Program-made: the position numbers and the translations under genes
Assembly (NCBI GenBank): GCA_015143295.1
Contig: CM026565.1
Location: forward strand, 9,980,041-10,044,040
Source: Tetracentron sinense
Taxonomy: Eukaryota; Streptophyta; Magnoliopsida; Trochodendrales; Trochodendraceae
Direction: 5' to 3'
Length of the DNA stretch: 64,000 nucleotides
Part shown: piece by piece, positions 46,301 to 52,130 of the stretch
How the letters are laid out: each line of letters starts with the position of its first letter
Position numbering within the stretch: the stretch's first letter is position 1
The notes under the pieces: model-generated
What the model saw: the letters and a program-made list of their open reading frames with translations, nothing else
Databases searched by the model: none
What the model was told of the DNA's origin: nothing

Positions 46301-47747
46301 TTTTGTTTTTTTTTAAAATAATTTCTCTAGTTTGAGAATATTCTTTCTAGATTCTAGTTTGTTTAAACTTTCGTTTTCAACTTTTCATGCCAGATTGAGA
46401 CATGTATTTATTATTTCAATTTTTCTTACTGAACAACAGGTCAGAGGACTTATTTCATATTTGCTTGGTAGATTGTTATATGATGATGCATGTTGATTTT
46501 ATTTCTTGTTTGTTTTGTAGGGAACCTCTAGTGACAAATATTATGTGGAGGAACTTACTCGTACAGGTATTTATATTTCTTATTTCCTTTATTTTGTAGG
46601 CAAGTTCATCTCTTTATAACCTTGGAGACAATCTGGGAAGAAAACTAGTGAGTTTCAGTCATTGTATTCTTGCATGGTATTGTTAGCGGTTGTTGGAAAA
46701 TTGCAGGCTTTATATCAAGTGAGCGTCCTCCTTGTCCTGAACTTCCGGGGTAGGAGTATTCTGAATTTAAAGACTGAAACCAGTGCCTATGCTAACAAAG
46801 TGAAGAATACCTTTATATTCAACGCGTTTGTGCTTTGTCAAGTAAGTCTCACACACCACATACAGGAAAAAAAATGGAAAAACAGAAATTAGAAGTCCTT
46901 AACCAGTGGTGCTGTTGTTGATTTGATTGCAAGAAGTTTTACTCTTCCATATTTGTACTTTGTTAGTTACCATACTAAATAACACAATGATAGACACAGA
47001 AAATTGAACCCAAGGCTTATTATTCTCAATCAGATATCTTGGGAATGTGATGCCATATCACTATTACTTTCTTCTCTTGTATCTGCAAAGCACCAAAAAT
47101 AAATAAATAGAGAAAACTAACAATACAACATGCAGATATTCAATGAGTTCAATGCTCGAAAGCCAGATGAATTTAATGTCTTTAAGGGAGTTGCTAGAAA
47201 CCATCTATTTATGTCCATAGTGGGAATAACTCTTGTACTTCAGGTGAGATTTTTATTGTTATTATTATTGTTTTTAAATTGCTGGGGAGGGGAGGTGGGT
47301 CTTCTATTTCTTGCATGTTCATACAAGGCTGCTACTTGGTATATGTAGGTCCTTATCATCCAATTTCTTGGGAGCTTTACCACAACAGTCAAGCTCAGTT
47401 GGAAGCTGTGGTTTGTCTGCATTGGTATTGCCTTTATCAGGTTGGTTCAGTTAATAATATCGGTGATATCTATAATTAGGAAAATGGACTGCTTATGTGG
47501 AAAGAATTAACACTCGAAAATTTTCAACTTTGACATTTTTTTCTTTTTTTCCTGCATCCCCTTTTAAACTAAATGGAAGATTTTCTTTATCTCATCTTCT
47601 TTCAGCTGGCCCCTCGCTGTTCTTGGAAAATTCATACCAGTCTCAGAAACTCCCTTCAGCGTGTTCTTCATGAGATTCTTTCACTGTTGTGGAGCTATTT
47701 GTTTCAGAGCTTCTCGTAGTGAGAACCATTTTTCATCTTCTTGCTAG
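9754..47747 (+). CDS. ACA9: autoinhibited Ca2+-ATPase, type IIB P-type pump (ACA9-like), 5' partial
   Basis: Calcium pump of the ACA8/9/10 clade, which exports Ca2+ across the plasma membrane and is relieved of autoinhibition by calmodulin. Exons: 9754-9817, 9933-10016, 10101-10178, 10263-10334, 17576-17659, 17747-17829, 18088-18196, 18273-18328, 18432-18474, 18557-18640, 18834-18971, 20921-20986, 21075-21173, 31148-31258, 31677-31847, 32590-32649, 43061-43225, 43378-43494, 44467-44565, 45501-45638, 45709-45809, 46521-46566, 46707-46841, 47136-47243, 47349-47440, 47606-47747. All junctions keep frame. The 2545 nt encode 847 codons plus a split first codon. Family members are about 1070-1090 residues, so about 240 N-terminal residues lie upstream. 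Motifs: [45 protein letters not shown] and [12 protein letters not shown] favour ACA9 over ACA8/10, from memory. No disabling change is visible in any exon. Confidence 0.93.
10335..11564 (+). other. start of a 7.2 kb intron
   Basis: AT-rich intron sequence with no gene recognised. It has a G-rich purine run at about 10919-10941 and a short hairpin at 11113-11165. The intron continues to 17575 and holds two nested solo LTRs. Confidence 0.6.
11113..11165. repeat. short intronic hairpin
   Basis: The left arm TTGTGTGCCCCTTTTT and the right arm AGAAGGGGCACACAA pair almost perfectly across a short spacer. It may be a relic of a small foldback element. No target duplication was found. Confidence 0.6.
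12313..12668. repeat. tandem array in the solo LTR
   Basis: Four degenerate copies of a roughly 90-bp unit, each containing CTTGTGAGCC followed by a dyad of the type GACCGGCCCGATGTCCGGC. The last two copies are the most alike. Comparable arrays occur at a similar distance from the same end in other long LTRs of this window. Confidence 0.8.
13545..13735. repeat. CGATCG palindrome cluster in the solo LTR
   Basis: Repeated variants of TGCGATCGATCGCAC, for example near 13570, 13590, 13660 and 13690, separated by short spacers. The cluster continues on the far side of the nested LTR at about 16545-16580. The words are self-complementary. Confidence 0.8.
13755..16518. mobile_element. second solo LTR nested in the first
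   Basis: It starts TGTGACGCCCCGAACCC and ends CCGGGTCGTTACA, 2764 bp long. Flanks TTTTT (13750-13754) and ATTTT (16519-16523) agree at four of five bases. It contains a degenerate tandem array at about 14690-15090 with CGGAGGAACC words and a CT-rich array at 15660-15740. A close relative lies at 22688-25292. It is a fossil with no coding parts, and arginine-rich or serine-rich reading frames over the CT-rich tract are compositional. Confidence 0.85.
14690..15090. repeat. degenerate tandem array in the nested solo LTR
   Basis: Units of about 60-90 bp recur with the words CGACATCTCCTGAC and CACGGAGGAACC. The homologous array is seen at about 23600-23990 in the related LTR. Confidence 0.7.
16792..17575 (+). 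other. end of the 7.2 kb intron
   Basis: AT-rich intron sequence after the solo LTR. No gene or element is recognised. It ends in the acceptor ATCAG at 17575. Confidence 0.5.
17576..18971 (+). CDS. ACA9: ACA9-like exons 5-11 of those visible: M3, M4, phosphorylation site
   Basis: Seven exons. 17576-17659 encodes [10 protein letters not shown]. 17747-17829 encodes M3, a run of about 20 hydrophobic residues after VRLNG. 18088-18196 is the short loop (YFTGRTK). 18273-18328 is M4 with PEGLP, which carries a Ca2+-binding glutamate. 18432-18474 reads [14 protein letters not shown]. 18557-18640 has [12 protein letters not shown], whose aspartate is phosphorylated by ATP. 18834-18971 starts the nucleotide-binding domain ([12 protein letters not shown]). 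The 18475-18556 intron begins with GC rather than GT. The 17830-18087 intron holds a SINE. The frame is open across all junctions. Confidence 0.93.
17887..18042 (-). mobile_element. tRNA-derived SINE
   Basis: Flanked by a perfect 13-bp target duplication TTAATGACATCTT (17874-17886 and 18043-18055). On the minus strand it has a B-box-like GTTCGAGTCC and an A-box-like TAGTGTGGTAGTG, and ends in an A tail (the T run at about 17884-17891 on +). It is about 156 bp with no coding capacity, inserted between the M3 and loop exons. The SINE family is not named. Confidence 0.85.
18475..18556 (+). promoter_or_regulatory. candidate GC-AG intron
   Basis: The conserved junction [14 protein letters not shown] requires splicing after CTG at 18474, where the intron starts GCACGT, and before GTACGG at 18557, after GTGCAG. 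A GT donor at 18479 paired with an AG at 18545 would keep frame but insert five residues into an invariant part of the pump, so GC-AG is preferred. The intron is 82 bp. Confidence 0.7.
18972..20920 (+). other. 1.9 kb intron with an unrecognised coding-like relic
   Basis: Contains 19180-19960, which has short coding-like stretches (for example an acidic, serine- and proline-rich run around 19257-19360 with [14 protein letters not shown]) and A-rich tracts near 19727 and 20031. It may be an old retroelement fragment, but I cannot assign a family. The rest of the intron (about 20050-20920) shows nothing recognisable. Confidence 0.4.
20921..21173 (+). CDS. ACA9: ACA9-like exons 12-13 of those visible: nucleotide-binding domain
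   Basis: Exon 20921-20986 encodes [20 protein letters not shown] and 21075-21173 encodes [12 protein letters not shown] followed by [11 protein letters not shown]. These are conserved blocks of the N domain in type IIB pumps. [10 protein letters not shown] and LGMKFD match the ACA9 version better than ACA8 or ACA10, from memory. The two exons are separated by an 88-bp GT-AG intron and followed by a 10.0 kb intron. Confidence 0.93.
21234..21407 (+). mobile_element. tRNA-derived SINE
   Basis: Plus-strand SINE with A-box-like TAACTCAGTTGG near its start, a degenerate B box near GAGTTAAACTCC and an A tail at about 21390-21400. Flanks GGTAATGATAACA (21221-21233) and AGTAATCATAACA (21408-21420) agree at 11 of 13 bases, so the insertion is older than the SINE at 17887. 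It sits just inside the 10.0 kb intron. Confidence 0.8.
21890..22687. other. interior of the short-LTR copia fossil
   Basis: AT-rich sequence between the left LTR and the solo LTR. No domain can be named. It probably belongs to the 3' part of the degraded copia. Confidence 0.35.
22688..25292. mobile_element. solo LTR, same family as 13755-16518
   Basis: It starts TGTGACGCCCTGAACCC and ends CCGGGTCGTTACA, 2605 bp. Flanks ATTTC (22683-22687) and GTTTC (25293-25297) agree at four of five bases. Long stretches align in order with 13755-16518, including the CACATCTACCGTGTATTCGC block (14651 versus 23556), the array around 23600-23990 and the CT-rich array at 24470-24530. It lies in a different intron of the same gene. 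It is a fossil without coding parts. Confidence 0.88.
25298..25638. other. unassigned intron sequence
   Basis: AT-rich sequence between the solo LTR and the LINE relic, with a T/A run at about 25481-25492. Nothing is recognised. Confidence 0.4.
25835..26977. mobile_element. MULE-like non-autonomous element
   Basis: The left end ATGGTTTAAAAT and the right end ATTTTGAACCAT form a terminal inverted repeat with mismatches, and both continue inward into GTACATATCGG/CCGATACGGCAC-type words. Flanks GCTCTTAAT (25826-25834) and GACTCTTAA (26978-26986) resemble a 9-bp target duplication with an indel. It interrupts the RNase H region of the LINE relic and has no transposase. It shares GTATCGG/CCGATAC words with the palindromic repeat at 152-1101. 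The Mutator assignment is an inference from these features. Confidence 0.6.
26305..26560 (+). mobile_element. small non-autonomous Helitron
   Basis: It starts TCTTCACTATTATAATGGGA, close to the usual plant Helitron 5' end. It ends with a hairpin (CACGTGC ATC GCACGTG, 26533-26549) followed 11 bases later by the terminal CTAG. It sits between A (26304) and T (26561), as expected for insertion into an AT dinucleotide. It is 256 bp with no Rep/helicase coding, and lies inside the MULE-like element. Confidence 0.85.
27641..28560. other. degraded copia interior
   Basis: Mixed AT-rich sequence. A minus-strand gag-like motif (KLNGSNYL) near 28140 links it to the short-LTR copia whose primer site lies at 28569-28580. 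Nothing else can be named. Confidence 0.4.
28793..29207 (+). other. intron sequence
   Basis: Intron sequence between two transposon relics. No feature is recognised. Confidence 0.4.
29208..30867. mobile_element. 1.66 kb element with long imperfect terminal inverted repeats
   Basis: The left end (29208-about 29300) begins TTGGAATTGG and contains GTTTGGATGCC and GAATTCTAATTCAC. The right end (about 30778-30867) is its imperfect reverse complement, with GGCATCCAAAC and CCAATTCCA. The interior is AT-rich without a transposase. Similar TTTGGATGCC termini occur in PIF/Harbinger-like elements, but no TWA target duplication could be fixed, so the superfamily is open. Confidence 0.6.
31148..32649 (+). 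CDS. ACA9: ACA9-like exons 14-16 of those visible: KGA motif to hinge
   Basis: Exon 31148-31258 encodes [20 protein letters not shown], containing the KGA motif that contacts ATP. Exon 31677-31847 encodes [10 protein letters not shown] and [17 protein letters not shown], the return to the P domain. Exon 32590-32649 encodes [14 protein letters not shown]. All three are phase 0 at both ends. The exon at 31148 uses acceptor TGTAG and keeps a GCA codon. The introns before and after this cluster are 10.0 and 10.4 kb. Confidence 0.93.
32111..32345 (+). mobile_element. copia LTR remnant with primer-site-like sequence
   Basis: A TGTTATGATGGGCC start, CT-rich body and the sequence TGGTATCAGA at 32336-32345 just after it look like the end of a copia 5' LTR followed by an initiator-Met tRNA primer site. 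No coding part follows. It lies in the intron between exons 31677-31847 and 32590-32649. Confidence 0.55.
32650..34560 (+). other. start of a 10.4 kb intron
   Basis: AT-rich sequence. The stretch 33680-34130, with a C/T-rich end and CTTGGCATCAAGTA near 34121, could be a degraded LTR and primer site but is too weak to assign. No gene is seen. Confidence 0.4.
34570..35260 (+). pseudogene. LINE 3' relic, plus strand
   Basis: The plus strand carries a degraded reverse-transcriptase zinc-binding region ([11 protein letters not shown], about 34810-34850) followed by [19 protein letters not shown] (about 34980-35035). It ends in ATATATATA near 35260. The body has stops and shifts. It meets the minus-strand LINE relic at 35270-42720 tail to tail. 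Confidence 0.7.
35634..35757. repeat. 62-bp tandem duplication in the LINE relic
   Basis: CTTGAGAGGAGGAAGGAAAG starts at 35634 and again at 35696. The two 62-bp copies differ at about one base, so the duplication is much younger than the surrounding degraded LINE sequence. Confidence 0.9.
36117..40012 (-). mobile_element. 5'-truncated Ty1/copia fossil nested in the LINE
   Basis: On the minus strand: gag zinc knuckle ([13 protein letters not shown], about 39780), protease region (about 39590-39100), integrase (about 39000-38400; [20 protein letters not shown] near 38640), and reverse transcriptase (about 37790-37100; VACKWMF and [10 protein letters not shown]). RNase H (about 36900-36330; [18 protein letters not shown]), a purine tract GAGGGGGAG (about 36316-36324) and a 3' LTR (36117-36313, about 197 bp, TGTAAATGTCCC to CCCTAACA) complete it. 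No 5' LTR is present; LINE sequence begins directly at about 40013. The copy is broken at several places. Confidence 0.85.
42725..42868 (+). mobile_element. possible short LINE 3' end, plus strand
   Basis: Sequence running through TGTAATCTTTAATATATTAAGG and TTTACCGATAAAAAAAA looks like a plus-strand LINE 3' end with an A tail (42860-42867). It could be a separate 5'-truncated insertion abutting the minus-strand relic. No target duplication is identified. Confidence 0.4.
43061..43494 (+). CDS. ACA9: ACA9-like exons 17-18 of those visible: P domain
   Basis: Exon 43061-43225 encodes [20 protein letters not shown] followed by an acidic linker (DSDVDAAEQ). Exon 43378-43494 encodes [20 protein letters not shown] and [13 protein letters not shown], the hinge motif that binds Mg2+ during phosphorylation. 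Both are phase 0. The first exon follows the 10.4 kb LINE/copia-filled intron and starts after acceptor GAAAG at 43060. The sequence is closely conserved with type IIB pumps. Confidence 0.95.
43495..44466 (+). other. 972-bp intron
   Basis: The intron opens GTTTAT and ends TTTTAG. No element or gene is recognised. Reading frames here are short and show no family. Confidence 0.6.
44467..45809 (+). CDS. ACA9: ACA9-like exons 19-21 of those visible: end of P domain, M5, M6
   Basis: Exon 44467-44565 encodes [20 protein letters not shown], the conserved end of the P domain. Exon 45501-45638 encodes [20 protein letters not shown] and M5. Exon 45709-45809 encodes [21 protein letters not shown]6 with the Asn and Asp that help form the single Ca2+ site of type IIB pumps. 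The last exon ends in a split arginine codon joined to 46521. Confidence 0.94.
44566..45500 (+). other. 935-bp intron
   Basis: No element is recognised. It contains a T run directly followed by a run of about ten G (about 45409-45430), the only such homopolymer junction in the gene and a likely site of sequencing or assembly error. Confidence 0.6.
45931..46090. repeat. near-perfect intronic hairpin
   Basis: The left arm 45931-45989 and right arm 46028-46090 are reverse complements over about 60 nt with about six mismatches or gaps, around a 38-nt loop. Core words are GTGATATTCCCTGTGGCCT and its complement. It lies in the 45810-46520 intron on the sense strand of the pump gene. It could be a young inverted duplication, a small foldback element or a miRNA-type precursor. 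No known miRNA sequence was recognised in it. Confidence 0.85.
46521..47747 (+). CDS. ACA9: ACA9-like exons 22-26 of those visible: M7-M10 and C-terminus
   Basis: Exon 46521-46566 encodes [15 protein letters not shown]. 46707-46841 encodes M7 and the start of M8. 47136-47243 encodes [20 protein letters not shown] and part of M9. 47349-47440 and 47606-47747 finish M9-M10. The end reads [16 protein letters not shown], then a cysteine-rich [10 protein letters not shown] tail ending SENHFSSSC before TAG. The short C-terminus fits type IIB plant pumps, whose regulatory domain is N-terminal. The ASR word near the end recalls ACA9, from memory. Confidence 0.92.
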
Positions 47748-48600
47748 GGGTAATGTACTTGTTTTCTTTAATGGATAGTGCTGGACTAACTTGCCTTGCC
47801 TGTCTTTCAGGGAAGGAACAGGAATTACCATCGGTCGGATGAACCCATTTTATTTCTTTAAGAATTTCTGCTTTTTGGGATTTTCCTTGGTTTGTGGTTA
47901 TACATCTGGACAATCTCCATCTCACGAACTTCCACGGAGAAGACTAACAAATAGATTCATCTGTACATTAATAATGTTTTACAAAACCTAGTTTATCATT
48001 AAAATGCTTGATACTTGTGAGGAATGTCTGAATGTAAGAATCGTCTACTAATAAGAGAAACACTGCACATCTTGACCAAGGAATCTGCTACAAATTTTGC
48101 TTATCTATAGCAATGAGGAATCCGAAATCTGCTGCTACTAGTCTACTACTTTTATTGATTTCTTCATGAATATTGCAGAAAATCCTCCTTGAAGTGTAAG
48201 ATAACTATTTAGTACACCACGACTTTCTCCACGAGGTTAGAAAATGCTGCAATTAATTCCCCATTTCAGTCTAATCACTCCCCACCCCACCCCACCCCCA
48301 CCCCCGCTACTTTATTTAAATATGGCTGAACAATCCACGCTGAGCTAAAGTAGCCTACTATTGGTTAGTATGAACCATTTTTATAAATCTCCATGTGGTT
48401 GATTTCTGAGTAGTTGCCTTTAGATCAGAGCTTGAATAGCCATCTTTTTTTATAAATGTAGGACCATTATCAACTTTCATGATTTGAGAGATGTCACTTA
48501 GGGTTTGTTCTTTTACTGAGACTTATATAGCTTAGCACTTTGCACTCTGTGATGGTAGTTAGGAAATTTGAGTCACTTTGTCAATGTTTTTAACAAGAAA
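47748..48600 (+). other. 3' UTR and downstream region
   Basis: The 3' UTR should begin at 47748. GTAATG at 47750 and TTTCAG ending at 47810 could bound a 61-bp UTR intron just after the stop, but it is short for a plant intron. No AATAAA is clear near the stop; AT-rich sequence at about 47970-48050 is a plausible polyadenylation region. A C-rich run lies at 48279-48306. No gene is seen. Confidence 0.45.
48279..48306 (-). repeat. CCCCA tract, G-quadruplex potential on the minus strand
   Basis: Successive CCCCA/CCCCCA units, about five runs of four or five C in 28 bases, give regularly spaced G runs on the minus strand about 530 bp after the pump stop codon. Confidence 0.85.
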
Positions 48601-48606
48601 CAAGAT

Positions 48607-49035
48607 TACTTCGTTGTGAATCCGAGTTGTATTAACGCCCTTAGAGGATCACAATGATGAGATTTGATACGGCAGACCCTTTTGTTGTGAATCCGAGTTG
48701 CATTGAAGCCCTCAGAGGACCACGAGGACGAGATTTGATATGGTCCATCTACCCCTTCGTTGTGAATCTAAGCTGCATTAGAGGATCACAGGGATCAGAT
48801 TTGATACGGTCCCTCTACCCCTTCGTGATGATTTTGGGTTGCATTGACACCCTCAAAGGAACACTAGGACAAGAGTCAATCGGTCACTCTACTACCCTTA
48901 TGTTGTGAATTTGAGCTGGATTGATGCCCTTGGAGGATCACAGGGATGAGTGTCATGAGATTTAGAACAGTTACTACCCCTTCGTCATGAAACCAAGATG
49001 CATTGACTCCCTTCAACGATTACAAGGACGAGAAT
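48607..49035. repeat. degenerate tandem array of about 80-bp units
   Basis: Five to six units recur with the words CCCTTCGTTGTGAAT, GCATTGA, CCCTCAGAGGA and GATTTGATACGG, each partly diverged. The array belongs to older repeat sequence into which the copia at 49325 inserted. The element family is unknown. Confidence 0.8.
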
Positions 49036-49324
49036 CGAACAGGACAATCCATCCCTATTTCGGCTGACTCGAGCTAACCAACCACTAACTGGGGGCAACC
49101 TAGTCGTGGAAAACTAATCCTTATTAAATGAGGTTCAAAAATGATGAAGGAAATGAGAAAAGCTTACTCATAATAGAAGCAAACAAAAGAGGTTTTCCAT
49201 TGATAAATCCTCCAAGGGGAGGTGGTCCATTTACAAGCTAAAGCTTCTAAGGGGAGGTAACCCATAAAAATAAAACAAAAAGAAAGAAAAAAGTTCAGGT
49301 CTTCTTTGCCGAGACCTCGGCTTG
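49036..49324. other. older repeat flank, left of the large copia
   Basis: Purine-rich sequence ending GAGACCTCGGCTTG. It is contiguous with 61962 onward before the copia insertion. No gene is identified. Confidence 0.5.
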
Positions 49325-50816
49325 TGTTGGATATGATGCTCAGAAAAGTCATTTATATTGTTAGAACCTTATTAATTTGATTAATAAATGCTTTTTCTTA
49401 ATATATTGTGTATTCATTATGGGTAATTGACAATGATCATGATATGATCTATACGATATGAGATATTGATAAAGGTCCATAAGATATATTGTAGGAAAGT
49501 TATGTGATTAGATTATCACAAGTAGATATAACTTTCCGGTTCCTTATACCTTATATAGTCACAGTTCTGGGTGAAGCTAGACACTTTACTTATATGGCTG
49601 CCAGAATGCTAAGATGTTCTCAATAGTTGAGATGTAGTTCTATCTCGAACTATTGTAATGGAAACTACACATCAGTATATGGGTGCTTAAATGTACACTG
49701 ACTGATTGCATTCAATGAGAGACCTCTTGCATAAACATATTATCAGATAGTTGGTCTCTCATTCACATTGAACGGTTTCGATGATCCTTAGATCTGATGA
49801 GTTCATCTATGACTAGGCAGTGATCTGACTGTTTTGATTCCACCAACGTATTTTCTAACTTAGGGAATACAATACAGTGACAGTTGAATAGTCAGAAAGT
49901 TGTTCGAGTCATGATGAATTTCAAACAAAAAATCCATGCTCATTAATTTGAGAGATTATCCAAGTTATGGGTAAAACAGTTGATTAAGTTCAAATCCTAC
50001 CCAGGTGATTTTGAAAACAAAATAAGTTTTGAAATATACTTTTATTAAAATGTATTATACTTATAAAATGATTTTTTCAAAATGTTTTTCAAGAGAAATT
50101 GTTTCTCATGACTTAATCATAAGTCTTGGAAACCCGGATGATTTGCAATGGGTTATGTAACGACCCCAAAATCCTACAAGACTAAAATAGGACTTTGGGA
50201 TCGCCACATTCACTTAACCCTGCTTACAAACCATGCATACAAGGCTACTACACGAGTCTCCCAAAAATGAGAGTAATAAAATTTCTGATATATAAACCAA
50301 ATCCAACCTGCACAAGTCTAAGGTCTATATATACTACTCACAATGAACCAACAAGTCTGATACACAACTAATAAGAAGTCTACTGAGCAACATCCTCTAA
50401 AAGTCAAATACAAAACTCTCTCAATGAAAAGAAATGTAAACTAAGAGGTGTAGCCGCCCAAGTCTCCGGCTCCCTCCTCAGAAGGCTCACCTTCACCTCC
50501 TTCCTTGAGGTAAGTCTCCTCAATCCACGGCTCCGCCGTGTACTCCTGCTCTATACCTGCCAAGACAAAATCCGGCTGAGTACAAAGGTACTCAGTGTAT
50601 ATAAAATCCAATCAACAATAATAATATACATGCACTTAGTCAGAAACATACCCAATAGCATAATAACATAATCAGAGTGCGGAAGAACGTGTGCACATAT
50701 ACATCATATCATCACCTTGACTCGTGTACTTGTGAGAATCTTAGACTTAGAAAACCATACACTTATGAGGTACTTATGCTTATGGACCACGTGCTTGTGA
50801 GATGTTTATGCTTATG

Positions 50817-51000
50817 CTTATGCACTTATTCAGATCATATAGTAATGAGACATGCCGTTCTTGGCGGATACGGATCATGCCTTATGCACTTATTCAGATC
50901 ACACAGTAATGAGACATGCCGTTCTTGGCGGATACGGACCATGCCTTAGAAATCATGTGGTTGACGTGCCGTTCTTGGAGGATACGGACCATGTCATGCT
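50817..51000. repeat. 64-bp tandem array in the solo LTR
   Basis: Two nearly identical 64-bp units start at 50817 and 50881 (CTTATGCACTTATTCAGATC), followed by a partial third. Each contains CCGTTCTTGGCGGATACGG, a small dyad. Confidence 0.9.
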
Positions 51001-51959
51001 TATACTTATTCAGAATGTCATACGTATGCCATGCTCATGCTTGTGGTCCACATGTGTGACTTGTGAGACTCTTATCTTAACATACACGTGCATATGTGCT
51101 TAAGTGTCGAAATTAACATTCGAGTTGGTAATTGCTTAGATTCCGATCTCCCACCATGGAAACTCCACTATACTGTCCCATACCAAATAGTTAGAGAATT
51201 CCCGGTTTGAGAGATGTTCCTCTAAGTTCTTACCTTCCCGACTATCAATTTCCATGCAAATAATTAGACATACTTAACAAACCATTCCCATATACATATC
51301 TTATCATAATTCATATCGTAATTCATAATCAATTTACCACCATTTCATAAGAGTATAATAGCATTTATCCTTTCAAGCATTTTCACAAACACCTTGTGTA
51401 CGCATAATATGAATCCATTTCCCCTCTATATTTTCAAGCATTCATCAAACCATAATTCATCCATACAATCAATTCACTATCCACATCTAGATATTAATCC
51501 CATCCTCCATACATTTCCCATCCTCCATACATTCTATCCACATTCAAATCCATATTTCCATTCACATTCCCATCCATAATTAGCTTATTTCATAGAAAAT
51601 TAGGGAAAATGCATCAAACATCTATTTCTATCATTCCTAGCATCTTAACATTCACAAAACCTTAAAATAAAGTTGATTATGATAGTATATCAACCTTAGG
51701 AATCCTTCCCTTGGATTCAAAACGCTCCCTCCCGAGACGATTTGGAGAAGCTTCCCAAACTTTTCTTGCAATCTCCTATCAATCTCCTCCTTCTCCAAGA
51801 AAACCCTCTCTCAAACCCTAGGGTTTCTCCCCCTTTTTGCCAAATTAGGTTAGAACTAGGTGGAGTATTTTAATATTTCGAGTAGGACCCCCTATTTATA
51901 GCCCCAAGGTCTGAGAACAAAAGACCAAAAAACCCTTACTAAATTTCTGCAAAAACACG

Positions 51960-52130
51960 AAAGACCGAGCGATCGGTTGCCTACCGATCGATCGGTGTTT
52001 ATGACCGGGCGATCGGTCAAAAACACACTCTCTGGAAAATTTCCCCATACAAAATTTTGGACCAGTCGATAGATACCGATCGATCGGTTTTGGACCGATC
52101 GATCGCTGGTTCTGACCGAGCGATCGGTTC
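51960..52130. repeat. CGATCG palindrome cluster in the solo LTR
   Basis: At least six copies of variants of ACCGATCGATCGGT or GACCGAGCGATCGGT in about 170 bp, several of them perfect palindromes. Confidence 0.9.

Noticed and set aside
47750-47810. Extra coding exon after 47810
   Set aside because: Conserved pump sequence already ends before the TAG at 47745, and the reading frame beyond 47811 shows no similarity to the family.
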